From NCBI GenBank assembly GCA_965222315.1, contig OZ244951.1, positions 4,092,001 through 4,156,000 of the forward strand: a stretch of 64,000 nucleotides of DNA, given 5' to 3'. A program made the translations under genes and the position numbers. The notes below the pieces were generated by a model, which saw only the letters and a program-made list of their open reading frames with translations, searched no databases and had not been told where the DNA came from. This document shows positions 51,626 to 59,083 of this stretch, piece after piece. Position 1 is the first letter of the stretch. Each line of letters begins with the position of its first letter. The stretch comes from JACKII01 sp965222315 (lineage in GTDB: Bacteria; Pseudomonadota; Alphaproteobacteria; Bin95).

Positions 51626-53029
51626 TCAGATCATGAACGCGCCGGCGAGACCCAGGAAAGCAAAGAAGCCAACCACGTCGGTCACCGTCGTCAGCAGCAC
51701 CGAGGATGCTACCGCCGGATCGATCTTTAACCGGTCCAGCGCCAGGGGGATGGCAACACCGAAGAAGCCAGCAATCACCAGGTTGACGATCATCGCCGCC
51801 GCGATCACGCCGCCCAGGATGGGGTCGCCGAACCAGGCGGCTGCCAGCACCCCGGCAATCACCGCGAACAGGAAGCCATTGATGCCGCCGACCGAGACTT
51901 CCTTCCAGAGGATGCGCATGGCGTTGCGGCGGTTTAGCTGTCGCATGGCGAGCGCGCGCACGGACACGGTCAGGGTCTGCGTACCGGCATTGCCGCCCAT
52001 GCTGGCGACGATGGGCATCAGTACCGCCAGGGCGACGATTTGATCGATGGTTGCCTCGAACGTGGCGATGACGGCGGAAGCCAGAATGGCGGTTCCCAGG
52101 TTCAAGAACAGCCAGCGGAAGCGCGCCTTGGTGGTTACCAGGGTATCTTGGTACAAGTCGCCCTCGGCGACGCCACCCATGCGCAGCAAGTCGTCCTCGT
52201 GCTCCTCGTCGATGACGTCGACGATATCGTCAATGGTCACCACGCCCAACAGGCGTCCGTCCTCGCCAACAATGGGCGCGGAGGTCAGGTTGCGCTGCCG
52301 GAACTCATGCGCCAGGTCTTCCTGATCCATGGTCACGGTGAAGGAGATCAGCGGGCTTTCCATAATGTCGCTGATCAGGACGTGCCGCCGGTTGCGCAGA
52401 ATTCGGCTGAGCGCGATCTGGCCGATGGGCGAATGGCGGGGGTCGATCACAAAAATATCGTAGAAATCGTCCGGCAGGTCCTGCGATCCGCGCAGGAAGT
52501 CGATGGTATCGCCGACGGTCCAAAAGCCCGGTATGGCCAGCAGGTCGCGCTGCATCAGGCGGCCGGCGGTGTATTCCGGGTAGGTCAGGCCCTGGCGCAG
52601 CAGAACCTGGTCGGCTTCCGGCAGCCGGCCCAGCAGGTCTTCGAGCTGTTCCGGCTCCAGGTCGCCGATAACCTCCAGCGCGTCATCCGACTCCAAGTCG
52701 GCGACCGCCGCGGCTAACTCTTCCGGGTGCAGGAACTCGAGAACGTTTTCGAGGACGGCGTCGTCCAGCTCCGGCAAGACTTCCGGATCGAGCGCGTCGC
52801 CCAGATTGAAGATCAGCCCTTGCCGGTCTTCCTCTTTCAGGGCTTCGAAGATGTCGGCGACATCGGCCGCCGACATGGGCTCGATCAACGCACGGACGGT
52901 TTCCTCGTCGTTCGCGCGGACGGCCTCTTCGATACGGTCGATCAGTTCAGGGCTCAGCACACCGGCGGCGGCATCCGCCGCCTCAGCATCGTCGGGAGCG
53001 ATTGGCTCAAGCTGTTCTGTCTCTGCCAT
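51626..53029 (-). CDS. mgtE: Magnesium transporter MgtE
   Basis: 467 residues. The MgtE N domain (residues about 30-145; MSAADVADIFEALKEEDRQG) is followed by paired CBS domains (about 145-270; RRHVLISDIMESPLISFTVT) and five membrane helices (MPIVASMGGNAGTQTLTVSV with the MGGNAGTQ selectivity segment; FLFAVIAGVLAAAWFGDPIL). It imports Mg2+ and senses it through the cytosolic domains. Encoded just after the tRNA-Leu region on the same strand. Confidence 0.93.
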   Translation of the reverse strand: MAETEQLEPIAPDDAEAADAAAGVLSPELIDRIEEAVRANDEETVRALIEPMSAADVADIFEALKEEDRQGLIFNLGDALDPEVLPELDDAVLENVLEFLHPEELAAAVADLESDDALEVIGDLEPEQLEDLLGRLPEADQVLLRQGLTYPEYTAGRLMQRDLLAIPGFWTVGDTIDFLRGSQDLPDDFYDIFVIDPRHSPIGQIALSRILRNRRHVLISDIMESPLISFTVTMDQEDLAHEFRQRNLTSAPIVGEDGRLLGVVTIDDIVDVIDEEHEDDLLRMGGVAEGDLYQDTLVTTKARFRWLFLNLGTAILASAVIATFEATIDQIVALAVLMPIVASMGGNAGTQTLTVSVRALAMRQLNRRNAMRILWKEVSVGGINGFLFAVIAGVLAAAWFGDPILGGVIAAAMIVNLVIAGFFGVAIPLALDRLKIDPAVASSVLLTTVTDVVGFFAFLGLAGAFMI

Positions 53030-53134
53030 TGGCCGCTCCTCGCGTCACCGGAAAGGGCGTGTGATCAGACGTTGCCTCATTGTTTGTCTTGCTGCCCGGC
53101 TTGCCAGACTGGCCTGCCGGTTGCTCTTCTGTAA

Positions 53135-53221
53135 TGGTGCGGTCGAGAAGACTCGAACTTCCACGGGATTTCTCCCACAGCGACCTCAACGCTGCGCGTC
53201 TACCAATTCCGCCACGACCGC
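53135..53221 (-). tRNA. tRNA-Leu (anticodon GAG), CCA encoded
   Basis: Read on the minus strand: acceptor GCGGTCG pairs with CGACCGC, then A73 and an encoded CCA. D-arm with GGCGGAATTGGTAGACGC, anticodon stem CAGCG/CGCTG around the loop TTGAGGT (anticodon GAG, reading CUC/CUU), a long variable arm (TGGGAGAAATCCCG) as expected for class II tRNA-Leu, and a T arm around TTCGAGT. Confidence 0.93.
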
Positions 53222-53308
53222 TTATGTTCCGAGGAGCAAGGAACAATGTTTGCCGCCAAGCGCCTTCGCTGTGCGGCAAGAGACGAGGCAGATAGCAGAG
53301 GGATGGCG

Positions 53309-54001
53309 ATGGATCAAGCGCTCGTTCGGCCGCTGGAATGGACCGTCGCGGCGGAACCGGTCGGCTACGGTGACGCGGTGGCGAAAATGGAGGCGCGGGT
53401 AGCCGCCATTCGCGCCGGAGAAGCCGCGGAATGGGTCTGGCTGGTGGAGCACCCGCCGCTTTATACCGCCGGCACCAGTGCCAATCCGGCGGATTTGCTC
53501 ACCCCTGACCGTTTCCCCGTGTTTGAAACAGGCAGGGGCGGCCAATACACCTACCACGGCCCCGGCCAGCGGGTCGCCTACGTCATGCTGGACCTGCGCG
53601 CGCGAAAGCTGGGGGTGCGGGATTATGTCTGCCGCCTGGAGGACTGGATTATCGCGGCGCTCGCCCGTTTCGGCCTGCGGGGAGAGCGGCGGGACGGGCG
53701 CATCGGCATATGGGTTGACCGCGGGCCCGACGGAATGGGCGGCCGGCGGGAGGACAAGATCGCCGCCATCGGCGTGCGCGTCCGGCGCTGGGTCAGCTAC
53801 CACGGCATCGCCATCAACGTGGAGCCGGACCTCTCGCACTTTGGCGGCATCGTCCCTTGCGGTATTGCCGAGCACGGTGTCACTTCGCTGGTGGATCTGG
53901 GCTATCCGGTCACCATGGAGGACTTGGACGCTGCGCTTGCCATGACCTTCGCCGAAGTGTTCGGCGCGGTAGAGGCGGTTGCACAAAGCCTTACCCCTTG
54001 A
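53309..54001 (+). CDS. lipB: Octanoyltransferase LipB
   Basis: 230 residues from ATG 53309 (an ATG six bases earlier is possible). It transfers octanoyl from ACP to lipoyl domains. GGQYTYHGPGQRVAYVMLDL, VEHPPLYTAGTSANPADLLT, EDKIAAIGVRVRRWVSYHGI (catalytic Lys) and IVPCGIAEHGVTSLVDL (catalytic Cys) are all LipB motifs. The region 5' of the ATG contains the tRNA-Leu in the opposite direction. Confidence 0.92.
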   Translation: MDQALVRPLEWTVAAEPVGYGDAVAKMEARVAAIRAGEAAEWVWLVEHPPLYTAGTSANPADLLTPDRFPVFETGRGGQYTYHGPGQRVAYVMLDLRARKLGVRDYVCRLEDWIIAALARFGLRGERRDGRIGIWVDRGPDGMGGRREDKIAAIGVRVRRWVSYHGIAINVEPDLSHFGGIVPCGIAEHGVTSLVDLGYPVTMEDLDAALAMTFAEVFGAVEAVAQSLTP

Positions 54002-54065
54002 CCTCCACAGTCCGTGAGGGACAATTCCTGTCCACGTCCGCCGTCAATTCAACCGAGGCCCCGCC

Positions 54066-55364
54066 ATGAATGGTGACCTGTTTGCCCCCGGCTACAAGCC
54101 CCTGCCTTTCTGGTGGGAGCGGAGCCCGCTGACCCAACGTCCCGACACGCCGCTGCCGGAGAAGGCGGACGTGGTGGTGATCGGCTCCGGCTATACCGGG
54201 CTCACCGCAGCGATCCAGACCGCCCGAGGCGGCCGGCATACGGTAGTCATCGAAGCAGAGGCCATCGGCATTGGCTGCAGCACCCGAAACGGCGGCCAGG
54301 CCTCCACCTCGCTGAAACCCAGCTACGGCATGCTGGCGGAAAAATACGGCCCGGACCTCGCCTACGACCTGACCAAGGAGGGCCACAACGCCCTGAAATG
54401 GCTCGGCGAGTACATTGAGGAAGAGGGCATTGACGCCAGTTTCCGCAAGGCCGGCCGCTATTACGCTGCGCACTCGCCCGGCAATTTCGACAAGCTCATC
54501 AAGACCGTCGAAAACCCGCCGAAAGGCCTGGAAACCGACGGCTACGTTGTGACCAAGGCCGAACAACCCGCGGAAATCGACAGCGCCCTCTATCACGGCG
54601 GCATCGTCCTGCCGAAACACGCCGCCGTCGATCCCGGCGCCTATCACAAAGGGCTTGTAGATAATGCGGAGGCGGCGGGCGTCACCCTGGTCGAGCACTG
54701 CCGCGCCCAAGGCATCGACGGCCAGAAGGGCAACCTGACGGTACGCACGTCGAAAGGCACCATCCGCGCAAAGAACGTGGTGGTTGCCACCAATGGCTAT
54801 ACAACCAAGACCACCGCCTGGCACCAGCGCCGGGTTATTCCCATCGGCAGCTATGTTCTGGCAACCGTGCCGCTGGAGCCAGCGCTGATCGAGCGCCTGA
54901 TCCCGAACGACCGCGTGATCTCCGACACCCGCAAGCTGGTGGTCTATTACCGGACGTGCCCGGAGCGGAAACGCATCCTGTTCGGCGGCCGCGTGTCGAT
55001 CAACGAGACCGATCCGACCGCCGCCGCCCCCGCCTTGCATGCGGAGATGGTCCGCCGTTTCCCGGATTTGGCGGAGACGCCGATCAGCCATTGCTGGGAG
55101 GGCTTCGTCGCCTACACCTTCGACGAGATGCCCCATCTGGGCGAGCGCGACGGCGTGCACTATTCCATGGGCTATTGCGGCTCCGGCGTGTCGCTCTCCG
55201 GCTATTTCGGTACCAAGGTCGGGTTGCAGGTGCTCGGCCGCTCCGAAGGCGACAGCCCGCTCACCGGCCTGGATTTCCCGACCCGGCCTTATTACTGGGG
55301 CAAGCCCTGGTTCCTCGCACCCTCTATCCGTTACTACCGCTGGGCCGACGAGCGAGCCGCCTAG
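54066..55364 (+). CDS. FAD-dependent oxidoreductase (PuuB/DAO type)
   Basis: 432 residues. DVVVIGSGYTGLTAAIQTAR is the FAD dinucleotide-binding site; STRNGGQASTSLKPSYGMLA, KNVVVATNGYTTKTTAWHQR, ILFGGRVSINETDPTAAAPA and GYCGSGVSLSGYFGTKVGLQ belong to the gamma-glutamylputrescine/D-amino acid oxidase group. It precedes the GrdB-like selenoprotein gene by 51 bp on the same strand and may be co-transcribed. Confidence 0.85.
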   Translation: MNGDLFAPGYKPLPFWWERSPLTQRPDTPLPEKADVVVIGSGYTGLTAAIQTARGGRHTVVIEAEAIGIGCSTRNGGQASTSLKPSYGMLAEKYGPDLAYDLTKEGHNALKWLGEYIEEEGIDASFRKAGRYYAAHSPGNFDKLIKTVENPPKGLETDGYVVTKAEQPAEIDSALYHGGIVLPKHAAVDPGAYHKGLVDNAEAAGVTLVEHCRAQGIDGQKGNLTVRTSKGTIRAKNVVVATNGYTTKTTAWHQRRVIPIGSYVLATVPLEPALIERLIPNDRVISDTRKLVVYYRTCPERKRILFGGRVSINETDPTAAAPALHAEMVRRFPDLAETPISHCWEGFVAYTFDEMPHLGERDGVHYSMGYCGSGVSLSGYFGTKVGLQVLGRSEGDSPLTGLDFPTRPYYWGKPWFLAPSIRYYRWADERAA

Positions 55365-55415
55365 GCCCGCCGAACAGAGCCGATGCGCGCGGCTTGACCG
55401 ATCACGGAGAGAACC

Positions 55416-56645
55416 ATGGTTCGCCTGACTGACCTGCCGGAAGCCGATGCGCTGCATCTGCTCTCCAAAGACTGCCCGCGTTTCGAGAGCGAGCCGTTCC
55501 TCGCCGGGCCGCCGCTCGCTGAACGGCGCGTGGCCATCGTGACCACCGCCGGCCTGCATCGGAATAGCGACCCGGTGTTCGACCTGCGCGACACTAGCTA
55601 CCGGGTCATTCCCGGCGATTGCGATACTGCGGACTTGGTGATGAGCCATTCTTCGGTCAATTACGACCGGACCGGCTGGCAACAGGACGTGAACACGGTA
55701 TTCCCGCTGGAGCGATTGCGCGAACTCGAAGCCGCGGGCGAGATCGGCGCCGTCGCCGGGTTTCACTACGCGCTCAATGGCGCCGGCTGGGAACCGCACG
55801 AGATCGAGCCCACCTGCGAAGAACTGGCGGGCTTCATGAAGGCGGACGGCGTTGATGCCGTCCTCGTCGTGCCCGTCTGACCGAACTGCACCCGCGCCGT
55901 GGGCGCGATTGCACACTATCTCGAAGAACGGGGCCTGCCGACCACCAGCATCAGCCTGGTGCGGGAAAATACTGTCCTGATCCGCCCGCCGCGCGCTCTC
56001 TGGGTGCCGTTTCCGCTGGGCCGTCCCTTTGGCGCGCCGAACGAACCCGCCTTTCAAACCCGCGTTCTCCGCGCCGCGCTCGCCTTGCTGGAGCGTCCCG
56101 ACGGCCCCGTCATTCTGGAAGACTTTCCGGACGACGCCCCAGGCCAATCCGCCGCCGATCCGGCGGGCGAAGCGCTGGTCTGCCCGGTTAGCTTCCCTGC
56201 GCCGCCGTCTAAAGGCGAACCGGCCCTGCTCGACCAGGTGCTCGGCGAAATCGCCAGCCTGGCGCCCTGGCATGCCCTGTTCTTGGCGAGCCATGGCGGC
56301 CGCTCCGGTGCAAACGCCAGTGGGCTGACCACGGAGGATAACGCCTGCCTGATCGCCGGGTTCGTCGCCACGGGCGAAGGGCCGTCGGCATCCGGCGACT
56401 TTGCCGTCACTCTGCGGAACGCGGCGGTCGATTTTCAGGCTTGGTACGCCGAAGCAATGGCGTCCCAGCCCGGGCAGAGCGGCTCGCCGGGCGCGCTGGC
56501 CGACTGGTTCTGGGGCGAGACGGCGGCTGGGTCATTGCTTCTGGCTCTGCATCCCGCCTGCCTTGCCAGCAGCGACGCGCGGGTCCGGCAGGTCGGGCTC
56601 GGCCAACTGGTCCCGCGGGCGCAAAAGCACCGGCTCGGTGGCTAA
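55416..56645 (+). CDS. GrdB/PrdB-related selenoprotein with in-frame UGA (Sec155) and C-terminal extension
   Basis: A 409-residue protein if UGA 55878-55880 is Sec155; the frame is unbroken through it: LVVPV-U-PNCTRAVGAIAHYLEERG. The flanks fit the glycine/sarcosine/betaine or D-proline reductase selenoprotein B family, whose U-x-x-C motif is placed just here (U155, C158). N-terminal RRVAIVTTAGLHRNSDPVFD, SHSSVNYDRTGWQQDVNTVF and PLERLRELEAAGEIGAVAGF, and the part after U (LIRPPRALWVPFPLGRPFGA, then VLRAALALLERPDG) are also family blocks. From about residue 245 a 165-residue extension follows (AWHALFLASHGG-like region; ADWFWGETAAGSLLLA). The start has GGAGAG. Ordinary translation would give two fragments (55416-55880 and a GTG-started 55899-56645). 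Reaction unknown: a reductive C-N or C-S cleavage is plausible. Confidence 0.87.
55887..55913 (+). promoter_or_regulatory. Candidate bacterial SECIS hairpin of the GrdB-like gene
   Basis: TGCA (55887-55890) pairs with TGCA (55910-55913), a 2x2 internal loop (CC/AT), then CGCGCC (55893-55898) pairs with GGCGCG (55902-55907) and the loop is GTG (55899-55901). Ten pairs in total with a GU in the apical loop; the loop starts 18 nt after the UGA, in the range described for bacterial SECIS elements. Energetically strong by inspection; not folded by computer. Confidence 0.72.
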
Positions 56646-56757
56646 ACCCTGCGATCATGCTAGCCGCTGGTGCCCGAAACTAGGCGCAATCGCGATTGCG
56701 ATAGACGGCCAGTCGGTCCTCGCCTAGCCTCGCCCCATCAACCGAGGAGGAACCACC

Positions 56758-57336
56758 ATGTCTGCCGATCCGAACCGCGTCGTCTGCTGCGGCGAGAATC
56801 CCTTCATCCGCATTTCCGAGACCGATGGCGGCCCGGAGACGACGATCGCCAGCTATTGGCGCAACGTGCTCTCGCCCGCGGGCCCCGGCCATGTGCTCTA
56901 TCTGAAGAGCGAACTGACCGACAACCAGTGGCGCATCTGGTCCGACAACATCGCCATGACCCGCTGGCTGCAGCAGACCATCCAGGGAATGCTGAACCCG
57001 GAACTGGCCGACCTGTCGATCCCGGTGGAGGAAGCCGAGTTTGCCAAGGATGGCGACCCGCACCGCTTCTATACCGAGTACGTCACCACGGATCACGACG
57101 ACCTGTCGCTCACCTGGTACGATCTGGGCGATCCGCTGATGATCCACACCCAGCCCGGCTCCGGCCCCGGTGAGCGGCCCTATGGCGTCAACACCGTGCT
57201 GATCCCCGTTGCGGGCACGCGGCTGGTGCTGAATGGCGACCAGGCCAAGGGCCAGGCATGGGCACGCGAGCGCGAAGGCCGCCCCTTCAGCACCTCGGCG
57301 CTCGCCTTCTGCGAAAGCTGGACCGAGAAGCGGTAG
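56758..57336 (+). CDS. Hypothetical protein of unknown function
   Basis: 192 residues. N-terminal NRVVCCGENPFIRISETDGG, middle SIPVEEAEFAKDGDPHRFYT and GVNTVLIPVAGTRLVLNGDQ. No known motif recognised. It lacks signal peptide and membrane spans and is presumably cytosolic. Located 112 bp after the GrdB-like selenoprotein gene on the same strand, so it may belong to the same transcript; that is the only hint of its role. Confidence 0.65.
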   Translation: MSADPNRVVCCGENPFIRISETDGGPETTIASYWRNVLSPAGPGHVLYLKSELTDNQWRIWSDNIAMTRWLQQTIQGMLNPELADLSIPVEEAEFAKDGDPHRFYTEYVTTDHDDLSLTWYDLGDPLMIHTQPGSGPGERPYGVNTVLIPVAGTRLVLNGDQAKGQAWAREREGRPFSTSALAFCESWTEKR

Positions 57337-57517
57337 GAGCCACGCCACCGGTCACGCGCCGGGCAGAAACATCCAGGGCGAAAATTCCCGGCGCTGCGAA
57401 GGTGGGGCGGATGCCCATTATATCCCTAAATGGGACTGCCGCTATTTAGGACCAAAAACCTATATACTGCAGAAGCGGATTGGCCCGGCCGCCGAACGGC
57501 GCGGAGGTCGAGCGCCG

Positions 57518-57709
57518 TTAGTCCGCCCGCCGTTGCTCGATGGGGTCGGTGAACAGTTCGACGAAGGCCCAGATTAGATAGACCGGGAACAGGAACAGGA
57601 TGAGCAGGATGGCGACAACGGGCTGGCGCTTGAAGGTCTTGATGACCCCTTTGAACAAAAGCGCCAGGAGCGCGATGCCGACCAGGATGATGATCAGAAT
57701 GGTTTCCAC
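57518..57709 (-). CDS. Small two-span membrane protein
   Basis: 63 residues, METILIIILVGIALLALLFK then QPVVAILLILFLFPVYLIWA: two hydrophobic helices separated by GVIKTFKRQ, ending in FTDPIEQRRAD. No family recognised. Preceded by AGGAGAAGT upstream of ATG 57709, a good ribosome binding site. Convergent with the hypothetical gene at 56758. Confidence 0.6.
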   Translation of the reverse strand: METILIIILVGIALLALLFKGVIKTFKRQPVVAILLILFLFPVYLIWAFVELFTDPIEQRRAD

Positions 57710-57962
57710 GGTACTTCTCCTGGCAAGGCGTCTGGCCTGACGCCGGCCGGCGCAATGAAAGCTACCTCACGATGTAAGCACTCTCGCCGCCGATACCAGA
57801 CGTGGTGGGTGGGGGGAAGGAGAGGTTGGGGTGGCAGGATAATGGCGGTGCAGGAAAAGAAACTCCGCGCCAACGCCGCTTGCCTTGGCTTCATCTGGAA
57901 GCAGCGCAGCCTGATCCCGGTTCGGGCGTCCGTTCAAATTGGATGAGAAGTGCCACGCCCCA
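57710..57962. other. Non-coding gap left of the disrupted small gene
   Basis: About 250 bases between two minus-strand small ORFs. Several overlapping frames are open (for example the 100-codon minus frame 57767-58069 that overlaps the disrupted gene) but none has a recognisable domain or ribosome binding site. I see no RNA gene or repeat. Confidence 0.45.
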
Positions 57963-58169
57963 TTATTGGGGAGGAGAGATTGCCGCGCTGTAGCCGCGAT
58001 TAGACAGCACGTTGTCGAGCCGATGATAAGGAGCCGTCGCCACCAGCTTGCGGACCCGCTCCTCGTCATATCCCCGCACCGCTATGGCGCAGCACCCAAA
58101 GCACATAGCTCACTCCGCCGGCCGCAGCGATGGTGCAGAAACCGATCCAAGCAAGATTTTTATCGACAT
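57963..58169 (-). pseudogene. Disrupted small membrane gene, two compensating frameshifts (or an in-frame UGA)
   Basis: AGGAGG sits seven bases before ATG 58169. Frame 0 reads MSIKILLGSVSAPSLRPAE, then UGA (58110-58112), then AMCFGCCAIAVRGYDEERVR onward to TAA. An alternative reading, one base over, gives NLAWIGFCTIAAAGGVSYVL then WVLRHSG, a clean membrane helix. If one A is missing in the A-run after ATA and one G is extra in GGGG (about 58074), the two changes restore a single 68-residue frame: MSIKN, the helix, then GAGYDEERVRKLVATAPYHR and a polar tail. This compensating pair suggests a real small gene with indels or assembly errors. A Sec reading (UAMC is also UxxC) is possible but less likely. 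Confidence 0.4.
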
Positions 58170-58267
58170 TTCTGGACCTCCTACATTTTCAAGAATATCA
58201 TTGGCTGTTACGTTGTGAGCCGAAAAAACAGTTGAAGCTTGTAAGACCACATTTAAATTAGAAAATT

Positions 58268-59083
58268 CTACTCCTCGTCTAAACCGCAATTCTTTAAAAA
58301 TTTAGTCAAAAATTTTAGATTTTCATCTGCAATTAATTTATAAAACATGCAGATTTCGGCCAAATTTTCGCCTGAAAACTCAATTTTTTCTCCAGCATTT
58401 ACCGATAGAGAGCGCTCAATGTAGCGTAATCCTATTTCTATTTCTCCTTCGCCGGGCAGTAACCATGTATCAAACGGGGCGCGTTCCACTACTCTTTCTT
58501 CACCGCCACGGCTTGCAAGCATTTCGAATGCTTTCCATTGAACTATCAATGAAGTTCGTTCGTCATTGTTGCAGTCATAAGGACTTCGTACAATTCCTGC
58601 ATAATGGGTTAAAGCATTACGAGCCAAACTCAACGAACTGAGTTCGGATTTGTAATCAGGGCACCCAGTTTTCTCTGAAACCCTTTTTTGCTTGTCGGCT
58701 GTGTTAGTGTTTCTTGCAAATTTTTGATCATATTCCAGAGTTCCATCTATCTTGCTGCCATGCATTTCACCGGATTGAACTCCCACCCAAATCCTATCAA
58801 GGAAAAGGCTAAAAAATGACTCAAGCTCACGCAGACATGAGCCGACTAGCCAATGTCGATACTCCTCTTTTACCTCTTCCCTTTTGGCATTATCAATCTC
58901 ATCGGGCCAAAATCGATATCCGACACTACTACTGAGCTCGAAGTTGCCACCATCTCTCGAATCTAATTGATCGAGGCCCAATCGATAAAAGCTGCTGGCT
59001 CGTAAAACACCAACATCCATTACCCGTTTGATTGATGGTATCTCTATTTTGAGCCGCAATATCCGGGGTGGATCGTCAGTCAT
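58268..59083 (-). CDS. HEPN-like protein of unknown function, AT-rich
   Basis: 271 residues. Predicted mostly helical; R155-N-A-L-T-H160 in LSLARNALTHYAGIV is an Rx4H motif of the kind that forms the RNase site in HEPN-domain proteins, which often act in toxin-antitoxin or antiviral systems. Helical regions before (RHWLVGSCLRELESFFSLFL) and after (IVQWKAFEMLA) fit a HEPN bundle. The gene is AT-rich compared with its neighbours, but its start (ATGACTGA) overlaps the upstream oxoprolinase stop by 8 bp, so it is translated by coupling. HEPN assignment is from the motif only. Confidence 0.5.
   Translation of the reverse strand: MTDDPPRILRLKIEIPSIKRVMDVGVLRASSFYRLGLDQLDSRDGGNFELSSSVGYRFWPDEIDNAKREEVKEEYRHWLVGSCLRELESFFSLFLDRIWVGVQSGEMHGSKIDGTLEYDQKFARNTNTADKQKRVSEKTGCPDYKSELSSLSLARNALTHYAGIVRSPYDCNNDERTSLIVQWKAFEMLASRGGEERVVERAPFDTWLLPGEGEIEIGLRYIERSLSVNAGEKIEFSGENLAEICMFYKLIADENLKFLTKFLKNCGLDEE

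Noticed and set aside
53991..56294. 767-codon minus-strand ORF opposite the oxidoreductase and selenoprotein genes
   Set aside because: Composition is Arg/His/Gly-rich shadow coding of GC-rich genes; the plus strand carries clear family motifs.
58110..58112. Third selenocysteine codon
   Set aside because: The frameshift explanation yields a better membrane helix, and no family homologue is recognised, so this is left as a low-confidence alternative.
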